Shown here: positions 29,764 to 39,252 of the stretch, one piece after another | How the letters are laid out: each line of letters starts with the position of its first letter | Position numbering within the stretch: the stretch's first letter is position 1 | Origin: Mycolicibacterium chubuense | GTDB lineage: Bacteria > Actinomycetota > Actinomycetes > Mycobacteriales > Mycobacteriaceae | Assembly: GCF_001044255.1 (NCBI RefSeq) | Contig: NZ_JYNX01000032.1 | Span: 47,985 to 111,592 of the forward strand | DNA: 63,608 nt | Reading direction: 5' to 3' | Translations under genes and position numbers: made by a program | The notes under the pieces: model-generated | The model's input: the letters and a program-made list of their open reading frames with translations, nothing else | Told to the model about the DNA's origin: nothing | Database searches by the model: none

Positions 29764-30159
29764 TCACTCGTACGGATTGGGCACCCGGCCGCCGCTGGCG
29801 GCCGTCAGCACCGGAAGCGTCGCGAACGTGACGGCCGGCAGCGACACCTCGGTGCCGTCGCCGCGCCGGGCCTGAGCCCACGCCTTGCGGCCGAACCGCA
29901 GCCCGGCGATGTCCTCCCAGCGCAGCGTCTGACTGCCCAGCAGCGTGCGCGCGGTGACGGTGTCGCGGTCGGCGACGGTGCGGTACCGCGCGATCGCCAC
30001 CGACAGCAGCACCGGGATCGCCAGCAGCGCGGCGAACCACACCGGCCCGGCGAACACCACCGACAGCAGCGCGAGCGTCAGTAGGACCACGGCGAGATGC
30101 GCCATGGGGGAGATCCGGATCACGACCGGGGCGGGAGACGACGCGGCGGAGGAACCCAT
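29764..30159 (-). CDS. cfp6: PH-like domain membrane protein, Cfp6-like
   Basis: 131 residues. Two closely spaced membrane helices near the N-terminus (about 20-55) precede a small PH-like (bPH) domain: RTVADRDTVTARTLLGSQTLRWEDIAGLRFGRKAW. This is the pattern of the low-molecular-weight antigen Cfp6 of M. tuberculosis, whose gene also lies between doxX and ilvB. The ATG at 30159 is chosen; the upstream in-frame extension to 30243 would overlap the ilvB promoter. The function is unknown. Confidence 0.78.
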   Translation of the reverse strand: MGSSAASSPAPVVIRISPMAHLAVVLLTLALLSVVFAGPVWFAALLAIPVLLSVAIARYRTVADRDTVTARTLLGSQTLRWEDIAGLRFGRKAWAQARRGDGTEVSLPAVTFATLPVLTAASGGRVPNPYE

Positions 30160-30210
30160 GGCTCCATCATCCCACCGCTGTGACCGGGGACTTGGGCGCC
30201 GAGGGCGAAT

Positions 30211-30240
30211 TTGACCACAGTCCGGTTCGGGGGCTACCGT
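30211..30240 (+). promoter_or_regulatory. SigA-type promoter of the ilvBNC leader
   Basis: -35 TTGACC (30211-30216), 18-base spacer, -10 TACCGT (30235-30240). The start would fall at or just before the leader-peptide ATG at 30249, so the leader is translated leaderless. Confidence 0.75.
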
Positions 30241-30248
30241 CATCTGCT

Positions 30249-30320
30249 ATGCAGACCCCGGGCTCGCTCGTAGTAATTGGGTTGCGCGTTGATGCCGCGC
30301 TATCCCTGGTCCGGGCATAG
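30249..30320 (+). CDS. ilvB leader peptide (attenuator)
   Basis: 23 codons encoding MQTPGSLVVIGLRVDAALSLVRA and a TAG stop. Eleven of the 23 residues are not special, but Leu, Val and Ile make up nine, with the run Leu-Val-Val-Ile at codons 7-10. That run uses GTA, GTA and ATT, which are rare in this GC-rich genome and would stall the ribosome when charged Val or Ile tRNA is scarce. The ORF sits between a promoter and a terminator hairpin upstream of ilvB, so it is a regulatory leader and not a functional protein. Confidence 0.85.
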   Translation: MQTPGSLVVIGLRVDAALSLVRA

Positions 30321-30344
30321 CACCACCGCATCGACGCGCAACCC
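30279..30344 (+). promoter_or_regulatory. Antiterminator-type pairing in the ilvB leader
   Basis: 17 bases at 30279-30295 pair with 30328-30344 with a single G-U. The 3' arm shares bases 30340-30344 with the 5' foot of the terminator, so the two folds exclude each other. The 5' arm starts right after the Leu-Val-Val-Ile codons. Confidence 0.7.
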
Positions 30345-30376
30345 TCGTACAGCCGCCCGGCTGACGGGGGTTTTTT
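30340..30376 (+). terminator. Attenuator terminator of ilvBNC
   Basis: The stem aaccc-tcgt-a-cagcc pairs with ggctg-acg-g-gggtt (a bulged A and one wobble) around a gccc loop, followed by a T-run (30371-30376). It lies 57 bases before ilvB and ends the leader transcript when amino acids are plentiful. Confidence 0.85.
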
Positions 30377-30433
30377 GTTGCCCCAGCACCGATTTGAGAA
30401 GATCTACCAGAGTCGACAGGACAAGAGGACACC

Positions 30434-32284
30434 GTGAGCGCACCCACCAAGCGGCCACCTGAGCAGCCGGCGACCCCGGCGAACGGGAATCAGGCCGCCA
30501 CCCCGGCCGCCCCGCAGCCGAAAACGGTTGCCCCGCACCAGCTCACCGGCGCAGAAGCCGTCATCCGCTCGCTCGAGGAACTCGACGTCGACGTGATCTT
30601 CGGCATCCCCGGCGGCGCCGTGCTGCCGGTCTACGACCCGCTGTTCGACTCGGTGAAGCTGCGCCACGTCCTGGTCCGGCACGAGCAGGGCGGTGGCCAC
30701 GCCGCCAGCGGCTACGCGCACTCCACCGGACGGGTCGGTGTCTGCATGGCGACCTCGGGTCCGGGCGCGACCAATCTGGTGACCCCGCTGGCCGACGCTT
30801 ACATGGACTCGATCCCGGTGGTCGCGATCACCGGGCAGGTGGGGCGCGGGCTGATCGGCACCGACGCGTTCCAGGAAGCCGACATCTCCGGCATCACGAT
30901 GCCGATCACCAAGCACAATTTCCTGGTCCGCAACGGCGACGACATCGCCCGCGTCATCGCCGAGGCGTTCCACATCGCCTCCAGCGGACGCCCCGGGCCG
31001 GTGCTGGTCGACATCCCCAAGGACGTGCTGCAGGGCCAGTGCACCTTCAGCTGGCCGCCGAAATTCGAACTGCCCGGCTACAAGCCGAACACCAAGCCGC
31101 ACAACCGCCAGATCCGCGAGGCGGCGAAGCTGATCACGGCCGCCCGCAAGCCGGTGCTCTACGTCGGTGGCGGCGTCATCCGCGGCGAGGCCTCCGAGCA
31201 GCTGCTGGATCTGGCCGAGCTGACCGGCATCCCGGTGGTCACCACGCTGATGGCGCGGGGTGCTTTCCCCGACAGCCACCCGCAGAACCTCGGCATGCCC
31301 GGCATGCACGGCACCGTGGCCGCGGTGGCCGCACTGCAGCGCAGCGATCTGCTGATCGCACTCGGGACCCGGTTCGACGACCGGGTGACCGGCAAGCTGG
31401 ATTCCTTCGCTCCCGATGCCAAGGTGATCCACGCCGACATCGACCCCGCCGAGATCGGCAAGAACCGCCACGCCGACGTCCCGATCGTGGGCGACGTCAA
31501 GGCGGTCATCACCGATCTGATCGAGGCCCTGCGCCGCGACGGCGGGCTCGGCACGACCACCCTCGACACGTGGTGGGAGTACCTGCGCGGCCTGCAGTCG
31601 ACGTACCCGCTGAGCTACGGCCCGCAGAGCGACGGCAGCCTCTCACCCGAGTACGTCATCGAGACGCTGGGCAAGATCGCCGGCTCCGACGCGATCTACG
31701 TCGCCGGCGTGGGTCAGCACCAGATGTGGGCGGCGCAGTTCATCAAATATGAGAAGCCCAAGACCTGGCTCAACTCCGGGGGCCTGGGCACGATGGGCTA
31801 CGCCGTGCCCGCGGCGATGGGCGCGAAGATGGGGTGCCCCGACACCGAGGTGTGGGCCATCGACGGCGACGGCTGCTTCCAGATGACCAATCAGGAACTC
31901 GCCACCTGTGCGATCGAGGGCGTGCCGATCAAGGTCGCGCTGATCAACAACGGCAACCTGGGCATGGTCCGGCAGTGGCAGACGCTGTTCTACGAAGAGC
32001 GGTACAGCCAAACGGATCTGGCCACCCACACCCGACGCATCCCGGACTTCGTCAAGCTGTCCGAGGCGCTGGGGTGCGTCGGACTGAGGTGTGAGCGTGC
32101 CGAAGACGTGGCAGACGTCATCGCTCAGGCGCGCGCGATCAACGACCGGCCCGTCGTCATCGAGTTCGTGGTCGGCGCCGACGCCCAGGTGTGGCCGATG
32201 GTGGCCGCGGGCACCAGCAACGACGAGATCCAGCACGCCCGCGGCATCCGTCCGCTGTTCGACAACGAAGAGGGGCACGCGTGA
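30434..32284 (+). CDS. ilvB: Acetolactate synthase, large (catalytic) subunit
   Basis: 616 residues. A Pro/Ala-rich N-terminal 38 residues precede the ThDP enzyme. [15 protein letters not shown], the ThDP-activating glutamate in [18 protein letters not shown]-domain segments, and the ThDP motif [15 protein letters not shown] through [12 protein letters not shown] are all present. It condenses pyruvate to acetolactate (or with 2-ketobutyrate) as the first common step to Val, Leu and Ile. The GTG at 30434 has an aagagga site. It is controlled by the upstream attenuator and followed by ilvN. Confidence 0.98.
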   Translation: MSAPTKRPPEQPATPANGNQAATPAAPQPKTVAPHQLTGAEAVIRSLEELDVDVIFGIPGGAVLPVYDPLFDSVKLRHVLVRHEQGGGHAASGYAHSTGRVGVCMATSGPGATNLVTPLADAYMDSIPVVAITGQVGRGLIGTDAFQEADISGITMPITKHNFLVRNGDDIARVIAEAFHIASSGRPGPVLVDIPKDVLQGQCTFSWPPKFELPGYKPNTKPHNRQIREAAKLITAARKPVLYVGGGVIRGEASEQLLDLAELTGIPVVTTLMARGAFPDSHPQNLGMPGMHGTVAAVAALQRSDLLIALGTRFDDRVTGKLDSFAPDAKVIHADIDPAEIGKNRHADVPIVGDVKAVITDLIEALRRDGGLGTTTLDTWWEYLRGLQSTYPLSYGPQSDGSLSPEYVIETLGKIAGSDAIYVAGVGQHQMWAAQFIKYEKPKTWLNSGGLGTMGYAVPAAMGAKMGCPDTEVWAIDGDGCFQMTNQELATCAIEGVPIKVALINNGNLGMVRQWQTLFYEERYSQTDLATHTRRIPDFVKLSEALGCVGLRCERAEDVADVIAQARAINDRPVVIEFVVGADAQVWPMVAAGTSNDEIQHARGIRPLFDNEEGHA

Positions 32285-32319
32285 TGAGCGCTTGCGCGAA
32301 GAACGGAGCACACCGATGA
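32284..32319 (+). CDS. 11-codon ORF bridging ilvB and ilvN
   Basis: ATG at 32284 overlaps the ilvB stop (TGATGA), and its TGA overlaps the ilvN ATG (ATGA at 32316). It encodes only [11 protein letters not shown]. Such a bridge would pass ribosomes from ilvB to ilvN and keep the subunits in ratio. Alternatively the 31 bases are an untranslated spacer carrying a palindromic GCGC-TT-GCGC motif. Confidence 0.35.
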   Translation: MSACAKNGAHR

Positions 32320-32816
32320 GCACCATCCACACCCTGTCGGTGCTCGTCGAGGACAAGCCCGGCGTCCTGGCCCGCGTGGCCTCGCTGTTCTCGCGGCGCG
32401 GCTACAACATCTGCTCGCTGGCCGTCGGCGCCACCGAGCAGAAGGACCTGTCCCGGATGACCATCGTGGTCGACGTCGAGGACTCGCCGCTCGAGCAGAT
32501 CACCAAGCAGCTCAACAAGCTCGTGAACGTGATCAAGATCGTGGAGCAGGACGAGGACAACGCCGTGTCGCGTGAGATCGCCCTGATCAAGGTGCGCGCT
32601 GACGCGACGACCCGCGGCCAGGTCATCGAGGCCGTGAACCTGTTCCGCGCCAAGGTAGTCGACGTGTCGAACGAGTCGCTGACCGTCGAGGCCACCGGGA
32701 CCCCGGGCAAGCTCGAGGCGCTGCTGCGCGTGCTGGAGCCCTACGGGATCCGTGAGATCGTCCAGTCCGGTGTGGTGTCGCTGTCGCGTGGCCCCCGCGG
32801 AATCGGCACCAAGTAA
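32316..32816 (+). CDS. ilvN: Acetolactate synthase, small (regulatory) subunit
   Basis: 166 residues. The N-terminal ACT domain (HTLSVLVEDKPGVLARVASLFSRRGYNI) binds valine for feedback inhibition. The second half (EIALIKVRADATTRGQVIEAVNLFRAKVVDVS) is the ALS_ss C domain. It stimulates and regulates IlvB. It is the second gene of ilvBNC; ilvC follows 38 bases later. Confidence 0.98.
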   Translation: MSTIHTLSVLVEDKPGVLARVASLFSRRGYNICSLAVGATEQKDLSRMTIVVDVEDSPLEQITKQLNKLVNVIKIVEQDEDNAVSREIALIKVRADATTRGQVIEAVNLFRAKVVDVSNESLTVEATGTPGKLEALLRVLEPYGIREIVQSGVVSLSRGPRGIGTK

Positions 32817-32833
32817 GACCGTCAAAGCACTGA

Positions 32834-33868
<1,035 letters not shown>

Positions 33869-33876
33869 TCCCTTGT

Positions 33877-33925
33877 GATTTCGGTGTAGTTCGTCACGCT
33901 CAGCGTGACGAACTACACCGAAATC
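33877..33925. terminator. 24-bp perfect inverted repeat between convergent ilvC and wrbA
   Basis: Arms 33877-33900 and 33902-33925 are perfectly complementary across 24 bases with a single central C. It ends the ilv operon and can end the opposite wrbA-type transcript. There is no T-run, so it acts as an I-shaped or Rho-independent barrier hairpin at most. I think this sequence is a dispersed mycobacterial palindrome, but that needs a genome count. Confidence 0.8.
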
Positions 33926-33928
33926 GCT

Positions 33929-34525
33929 TCAGGACAGTCGGTCGGCGACGCTGACGACGCGGCGGGCCAGGTGGTCGAGCGCGTCCAGCGTTGCCTCCTC
34001 GAGCTCGTTGCGATTCTCCGGGCCGGTGACGTGCCCGACGCCGTAGGGGTTCCCGTCGGCGAACTTCACCCCGTCGGTGTAGCCGGGCGGCACGATGATC
34101 CCGCCGAAATGCATGAGCGTGATGTACAGCGTGATCAGCGTCGTCTCCTGCCCGCCGTGGGCGGTCTGCGACGACGTGAACCCCGCGTACACCTTGTCGG
34201 CGAGCTTGCCCTGGGCCCACAGCCCGCCGAGCGAATCGATGAACGCGCGGAACTGCGAGGCGGTGTTGCCGAACCGGGTGGGCGAGCCGAAGATCACCGC
34301 GTCGGCCCACACGATGTCGTCCCCGGTGGCGGCCGGAAGATCCTTGGTGGCTTCGTGATTGGCCGACCACGCGGGGTTGTTCGCGAACGACTCGGGATCG
34401 CGGGTCTCGGCGATGTGGCGCAACCGGACGTCGGCGCCCGCCGACTCCGCAGTCGCGGCGACGCGGTTCGCCATCGCGGTGCCGTGTCCGGTGGCTGAGT
34501 AGTAGATCACTGCGAGCTTGGTCAT
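33929..34525 (-). CDS. WrbA-type NAD(P)H:quinone oxidoreductase
   Basis: 198 residues, flavodoxin-like. The FMN phosphate loop is at about 9-15 (YYSATGHG), followed by IVWADAVIFGSPTRFGNTASQFRAFIDSLGGLW and PPGYTD, hallmarks of WrbA. It performs two-electron quinone reduction to limit redox cycling. TAGGCT lies 7 bases before the ATG at 34525. It is not an M. tuberculosis gene at this place as far as I recall. Confidence 0.92.
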   Translation of the reverse strand: MTKLAVIYYSATGHGTAMANRVAATAESAGADVRLRHIAETRDPESFANNPAWSANHEATKDLPAATGDDIVWADAVIFGSPTRFGNTASQFRAFIDSLGGLWAQGKLADKVYAGFTSSQTAHGGQETTLITLYITLMHFGGIIVPPGYTDGVKFADGNPYGVGHVTGPENRNELEEATLDALDHLARRVVSVADRLS

Positions 34526-34532
34526 ACCGGGC

Positions 34533-34538
34533 AGCCTA
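34533..34538 (-). promoter_or_regulatory. -10 element of the wrbA-type gene
   Basis: TAGGCT on the minus strand, 7 bases before the ATG at 34525. Confidence 0.5.
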
Positions 34539-34557
34539 CGGACCCACGCGGTGGTAG

Positions 34558-35988
34558 CTACGGCGAAAGCGGCGGCATGGTGGTGATGCCGAACTCGCGC
34601 CGCAGCACCGTGCGGGCCGCGTAGTATCCCGCCATGCCGTGCACGCCGGTGCCCGGCGGCGTGGCCGACGAGCACAGGTACGCCTGCGGAATCGGCGTCG
34701 TCCACGGGTTCAGCCGCAGTGTCGGGCCGATCATGGCGGCGAACAGCGTCGCCCCGCCGACGATGATGTCGCCGCCGACGTAGTTCGCGTTGTGGTCGGC
34801 CATCCGGGCCGCGGGGACGCAGCGGGCGGCCAGCACCAGATCCCGGAACCCCGGCGCGGCACGTTCGAACTGGGCGGTCACGGTCTCGGTGAGGTCGGCC
34901 GGTGAATTCGCCGGCACGTGGGAGTACGTCCACAGCGGTCGACGGCCCTGCTCGTCGATGCGCGAGGGGTCGGCCAGGTGCGGAAGGGCGGCCAGTGTCA
35001 TCGGCCACGCGGCGTGCCGGCCCGCGGCGATCTCCCGCTCGGCGAGCGCCATCTGCGCGCGCGTCCCGCCCATGTGCACGGTCGGCGCCTGCGCCACCCG
35101 CGGGTCGCGCCACGGGATGTCACCGGAGAGGACGAAGTCGACCTTGCACACCCCGGGACCGAATCTGTAGCGCTGCAACGCCTTCGCGTATCGGGACGGC
35201 ACCCGGTCGCCGTAGATGTCCAGCAGCGCGGTCGGCGCGGTGTCCCAGATGACCACGCCGCCGGGCGGGGTCGTGACGGTTTCGCCGAGCACCAGTTCGC
35301 CGCCGTGGGCCCGCACGTCGGCGAGCAGCGCGTCCGCGATGGTCTGGGTGCCACCCACCGGCACCGGCCAGCCGGCGGTGTGGGCCACGGTGCCGAGCAT
35401 CAAGCCGGCGCCGCTGTTGACGGGGGAGGGCATGCGCGAAATGGCATGCACGCCAACGCCGGTGAACAGGGCCTGGGCATCGTCGCCGCGCAGCAGACCC
35501 CACGCCGGGCTGCCCATCGCGAGGACCCGCAGACCGGTGCGGACGGTGGTGACGAGATCGGGGGGAAGCGAGCGCTTGTCGCCGAGGAAGAAGCCGAGCA
35601 CCCCGTCGACGTGATCGGTGAGCGGACCGAACAGCCGCCGCCACGACGAGCCGTCGTCCAGTTCGTCGCACGTGCGGTCCAGCGAGCGGTAGGCGACCGC
35701 CGCGGTTCCGTCGGGCAGCGGATTGGCGTAGGACACCTCCGGGGCGACCAGCTCGACACCGCGGGCGGCGAGGTCGAACTCGGCGAAGAACGGCGAGGCC
35801 ACTCCCAGCGGGTGCACCGCAGAGCAGACATCGTGCAGCACGCCGGGATAGTCGGGGTCGGCCTGGGTGCGCGCGCCGCCACCGAACGTCGGCTGGGCTT
35901 CGATGACCCGCACCGACAGCCCGGCGCGCGCACAGATCACGGCGGCCGCCAAGCCGTTGGGGCCGCTTCCGACGACGGTGACGTCCAC
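34558..35988 (-). CDS. FAD-dependent oxidoreductase, phytoene desaturase-like (Rv2997-like)
   Basis: 476 residues. The N-terminal dinucleotide motif VVGSGPNGLAAAVICARAG and VRVIEAQPTFGGGART, plus a C-terminal GGDIIVGGATLFAAM region, place it in the carotenoid/amine oxidoreductase group (CrtI-like NAD(P)/FAD proteins). The substrate is unknown. The GTG at 35988 gives nearly the length of Rv2997. A longer start at 36042 would run through a dispersed intergenic repeat and is less likely. The wrbA-type gene follows on the same strand with 32 bases between. Confidence 0.85.
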   Translation of the reverse strand: MDVTVVGSGPNGLAAAVICARAGLSVRVIEAQPTFGGGARTQADPDYPGVLHDVCSAVHPLGVASPFFAEFDLAARGVELVAPEVSYANPLPDGTAAVAYRSLDRTCDELDDGSSWRRLFGPLTDHVDGVLGFFLGDKRSLPPDLVTTVRTGLRVLAMGSPAWGLLRGDDAQALFTGVGVHAISRMPSPVNSGAGLMLGTVAHTAGWPVPVGGTQTIADALLADVRAHGGELVLGETVTTPPGGVVIWDTAPTALLDIYGDRVPSRYAKALQRYRFGPGVCKVDFVLSGDIPWRDPRVAQAPTVHMGGTRAQMALAEREIAAGRHAAWPMTLAALPHLADPSRIDEQGRRPLWTYSHVPANSPADLTETVTAQFERAAPGFRDLVLAARCVPAARMADHNANYVGGDIIVGGATLFAAMIGPTLRLNPWTTPIPQAYLCSSATPPGTGVHGMAGYYAARTVLRREFGITTMPPLSP

Positions 35989-35996
35989 CCCGGTTT

Positions 35997-36021
35997 CCCG
36001 GGTCGCTCCGCTCCTGCCCTC
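35997..36021. repeat. Third copy of the gggcaggagcg-gagcgacccggg element (inverted)
   Basis: Reads cccgggtcgctccgctcctgccc on plus; its complement matches the core of the tandem copies at 1459-1529 with one change (c to g). It lies in the divergent spacer between the FAD oxidoreductase and serA. Confidence 0.65.
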
Positions 36022-36042
36022 CACCCCGCCATTACAGCCCAT

Positions 36043-36048
36043 TAGGCT
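36043..36048 (+). promoter_or_regulatory. -10 element of the serA-leuB operon
   Basis: TAGGCT, 8 bases before the GTG at 36057. Confidence 0.55.
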
Positions 36049-36056
36049 GAGCCCTC

Positions 36057-37643
36057 GTGAGTCTGCCCGTGGTACTGATCGCCGACAAGCTGGCCCCATC
36101 GACCGTCGAGGCCCTGGGGGACCAGGTCGAGGTTCGCTGGGTCGATGGCCCCGACCGGGAGAAGCTCCTGGCCGCGGTCGCCGACGCCGACGCTCTTCTG
36201 GTGCGGTCGGCCACCACCGTCGACGCCGAGGTGTTCGCCGCGGCGCCGAAGCTCAAGATCGTCGCCCGCGCCGGTGTGGGTCTGGACAACGTCGACGTCG
36301 ACGCCGCCACCGCCCGCGGTGTGCTGGTCGTCAACGCGCCGACGTCGAACATCCACAGCGCCGCCGAGCACGCGCTGGCGTTGCTGCTGTCCGCCGCGCG
36401 GCAGATCCCCGCCGCCGACGCGACCCTGCGCGAACACACCTGGAAGCGGTCGTCGTTCTCCGGCACCGAGATCTTCGGCAAGACCGTCGGCGTGGTCGGC
36501 CTCGGGCGCATCGGCCAGCTGGTGGCCCAGCGGCTGGCCGCGTTCGGCGCGCACATCACCGCCTACGACCCGTACGTCTCGCACGCCCGCGCCGCGCAGC
36601 TGGGCATCGAGTTGCTACCCCTGGACGAGCTGCTCGCCCGGGCGGACTTCATCTCGGTGCACCTGCCGAAGACCAAGGAGACCGCCGGACTGATCGGCAA
36701 GGACGCGCTGGCCAAGACCAAGCCCGGCGTGATCATCGTCAACGCCGCCCGCGGCGGGCTGATCGACGAGCAGGCCCTCGCCGACGCGATCAACGCCGGC
36801 CACGTCCGCGCCGCCGGCCTCGACGTCTTCGCCACCGAGCCGTGCACCGACAGCCCGCTGTTCGAACTTCCCCAGGTCGTGGTGACCCCGCACCTCGGCG
36901 CGTCGACCGCGGAGGCGCAGGACCGGGCGGGCACCGACGTGGCCGCCAGCGTGCGGCTCGCGCTCGCCGGTGAGTTCGTGCCCGACGCGGTCAACGTCGG
37001 CGGCGGTGCGGTCGGCGAAGAGGTCGCCCCCTGGCTCGACCTGGTGCGCAAACTCGGCTTGCTCGCCGGGGCCCTGTCGCCCGAACTGCCGACCAACCTG
37101 TGCGTGCAGGTGCGCGGGGAACTGGCCTCCGAGGAGGTCGAGGTGCTGCGGCTCTCGGCGCTGCGCGGCCTGTTCTCGGCGGTGATCGAGGACCCCGTCA
37201 CGTTCGTCAACGCGCCGGCGCTGGCCGCAGAGCGCGGCGTCGAGGCCTCGATCGACACCGAGACCGAAAGCCCGAACCACCGCAGTGTCGTCGACGTGCG
37301 CGCCGTCTCGGCCGATGGGTCGACGGTGAACGTGGCCGGCGCGCTGTCGGGCCCGCAGATGGTCGAGAAGATCGTCCAGATCAACGGCCGCAACCTCGAC
37401 CTGCGCGCCGAGGGCGTCAACCTGATCATCAACTACGACGACCGGCCCGGCGCGCTGGGCAAGATCGGCACACTGCTCGGCGGCGCGGCGGTCAACATCC
37501 TGGCCGCGCAGCTCAGCCAGGACGCCGAAGGGGGCGGGGCGACGATCATGCTCCGCCTGGATCGGCAGGTGCCCGAGGACGTGCTGGCCGCCATCGGCAG
37601 CGACGTCGACGCGACGACGCTGAAAGTGGTGGATCTGTCATGA
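36057..37643 (+). CDS. serA: D-3-phosphoglycerate dehydrogenase
   Basis: 528 residues, the long mycobacterial type. The substrate domain has [16 protein letters not shown]. The NAD domain has [17 protein letters not shown] and the catalytic His in [11 protein letters not shown]. An ASB intervening domain (about 320-450) and a C-terminal ACT domain follow ([24 protein letters not shown]), which binds serine for feedback inhibition. First step of serine synthesis. The stop overlaps the leuB ATG (ATGA). Confidence 0.97.
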   Translation: MSLPVVLIADKLAPSTVEALGDQVEVRWVDGPDREKLLAAVADADALLVRSATTVDAEVFAAAPKLKIVARAGVGLDNVDVDAATARGVLVVNAPTSNIHSAAEHALALLLSAARQIPAADATLREHTWKRSSFSGTEIFGKTVGVVGLGRIGQLVAQRLAAFGAHITAYDPYVSHARAAQLGIELLPLDELLARADFISVHLPKTKETAGLIGKDALAKTKPGVIIVNAARGGLIDEQALADAINAGHVRAAGLDVFATEPCTDSPLFELPQVVVTPHLGASTAEAQDRAGTDVAASVRLALAGEFVPDAVNVGGGAVGEEVAPWLDLVRKLGLLAGALSPELPTNLCVQVRGELASEEVEVLRLSALRGLFSAVIEDPVTFVNAPALAAERGVEASIDTETESPNHRSVVDVRAVSADGSTVNVAGALSGPQMVEKIVQINGRNLDLRAEGVNLIINYDDRPGALGKIGTLLGGAAVNILAAQLSQDAEGGGATIMLRLDRQVPEDVLAAIGSDVDATTLKVVDLS

Positions 37644-38662
37644 CGTCCCCGGTGAAGCTCGCGGTGATCGGTGGCGACGGGATCGGCCCAGAGGTCATCG
37701 GCCAGGCGCTGACGGTCCTCGACGCCGTGTTCCCCGGTGTCGAGAAGACCGAATACGAGCTCGGCGCGCGGCAGTACCACAAGACCGGCGAGGTCCTGCC
37801 CGACTCGGTGCTCGAGGAGCTCAAGGGGCACGACGCGATCCTGCTCGGCGCGATCGGCGATCCGTCGGTCCCCAGCGGCGTGCTCGAGCGCGGTCTGCTG
37901 CTGCGGATCCGCTTCGAGCTCGACCACCACATCAACCTGCGCCCGGGGCGGCTCTACCCGGGGGTGCGCAGCCCGCTGGCCGGTGACCCCGAGATCGACT
38001 TCGTCGTCGTGCGGGAGGGCACCGAGGGGCCCTACACCGGCAACGGCGGCGCGATCCGCGTCGACACCCCCCACGAGATCGCCACCGAGGTCAGCGTCAA
38101 CACCGCCTACGGCGTGCGCCGCGTGGTCCACGACGCGTTCCACCGCGCCCAGGCTCGCCGCAAGCACCTGACGCTGGTGCACAAGAACAACGTGCTGACC
38201 TACGCAGGTTCGCTGTGGTGGCGCACGGTGCAGAGCGTGGCCGCGGAGTACCCCGACGTCGAGGTGGCCTATCAGCACGTCGACGCGGCGACGATCCACC
38301 TGGTCACCGACCCGGGCCGGTTCGACGTCATCGTCACCGACAACCTGTTCGGCGACATCATCACCGATCTGGCTGCCGCGGTGTGCGGGGGCATCGGGCT
38401 GGCGGCCAGCGGCAACATCGACGCCACGCTGACCAATCCGTCGATGTTCGAACCCGTGCACGGCAGTGCCCCCGACATCGCGGGGCAGGGCATCGCCGAT
38501 CCGACGGCGGCCATCATGAGCGTGTCGTTGCTGCTCGCCCACCTCGGTGAGCTCGACGCGGCCGCCCGCGTCGACGCGGCGGTGGCCGAACACCTCGCCA
38601 CGCGCGGTGACGAGCGGCTCACGACCGCCCAGGTCGCCGAGCGCATCATCGGGAAGCTGTAG
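37640..38662 (+). CDS. leuB: 3-isopropylmalate dehydrogenase
   Basis: 340 residues. It starts [14 protein letters not shown] and has the substrate arginines in [31 protein letters not shown], the metal aspartates in [13 protein letters not shown], and HGSAPDIAG near the end. It oxidises and decarboxylates 3-isopropylmalate in leucine synthesis. It is translationally coupled to serA, which links serine and leucine synthesis in one operon here. Confidence 0.97.
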   Translation: MTSPVKLAVIGGDGIGPEVIGQALTVLDAVFPGVEKTEYELGARQYHKTGEVLPDSVLEELKGHDAILLGAIGDPSVPSGVLERGLLLRIRFELDHHINLRPGRLYPGVRSPLAGDPEIDFVVVREGTEGPYTGNGGAIRVDTPHEIATEVSVNTAYGVRRVVHDAFHRAQARRKHLTLVHKNNVLTYAGSLWWRTVQSVAAEYPDVEVAYQHVDAATIHLVTDPGRFDVIVTDNLFGDIITDLAAAVCGGIGLAASGNIDATLTNPSMFEPVHGSAPDIAGQGIADPTAAIMSVSLLLAHLGELDAAARVDAAVAEHLATRGDERLTTAQVAERIIGKL

Positions 38663-38739
38663 CCATAGCCGGATTCGCGACGCTGACGCGCCAGTGTTGG
38701 CTGTTCGCGATCGGCTCGTCGTTCTTCGCGCTCGCCACC

Positions 38740-39252
38740 GTGCCCGGCTTTCCTTCGTGGGCGGGTGCCGGTGCGGCCGATGTGCTCTGCTTCGCCGGGT
38801 CGTGGTTCTTCACCACCGCGGCCTGGATGCAGCTGCGGCTGGCCGACCCGGATGCGCGCGCCGAATGGTCCTCGGCGGCACTGCAATTCGTGGGGACGCT
38901 GCTGTTCAACCTCAGCACCGGGGCCGCGGTGTGGGCGCACGCCGTCACCGCCGAGCGCCGTTACGTGTGGGTTCCCGACGCCACCGGGTCGACGGCGTTC
39001 CTGCTCAGCGGGATTCTGGGCATGATCGCCGTCAGCGCGGGCCTGATCGACCTGCGTTCGCGCGAATGGCTGGCAGGCGCGGTGAACCTGCTGGGATGCA
39101 TCGCGTTCGCGGTGTCCGCGGTGGCCGCGTTCGTCCGCAAGACCGGGGTCACCGAAGACGAGTGGCTGGCCAACGTCGGCACGTTCATCGGCGCGCTGTG
39201 CTTCCTGGTGGCCGCGCTTGCGCTGCTGCCGCGCGCCGCTCAGTCGCGGTGA
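38740..39252 (+). CDS. YrhK-like four-helix membrane protein, N-terminus uncertain
   Basis: 170 residues from the first usual start (GTG 38740), with helices around WAGAGAADVLCFAGSWFFTTAAW, LQFVGTLLFNLSTGAAVWA, TAFLLSGILGMIAVSAG, and VNLLGCIAFAVSAVAAF. The same frame is open back to 38665 and encodes another helix (CWLFAIGSSFFALATV) with no ATG, GTG or TTG. The real start may therefore be an unusual codon such as ATA at 38665, or the gene has lost it. The function is unknown. It overlaps the convergent MFS gene by 13 bases. Confidence 0.65.
   Translation: MPGFPSWAGAGAADVLCFAGSWFFTTAAWMQLRLADPDARAEWSSAALQFVGTLLFNLSTGAAVWAHAVTAERRYVWVPDATGSTAFLLSGILGMIAVSAGLIDLRSREWLAGAVNLLGCIAFAVSAVAAFVRKTGVTEDEWLANVGTFIGALCFLVAALALLPRAAQSR

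Noticed and set aside
30160-30243. N-terminal extension of the cfp6-like gene to 30243
   Set aside because: It would cover the ilvB promoter and adds Arg/Pro/Asp-rich residues without family support; the ATG at 30159 leads straight into the membrane helices.
35989-36042. Longer start (ATG 36042) for the FAD oxidoreductase
   Set aside because: It would translate through a dispersed intergenic repeat, and the GTG at 35988 begins directly before the dinucleotide motif and gives the family length.
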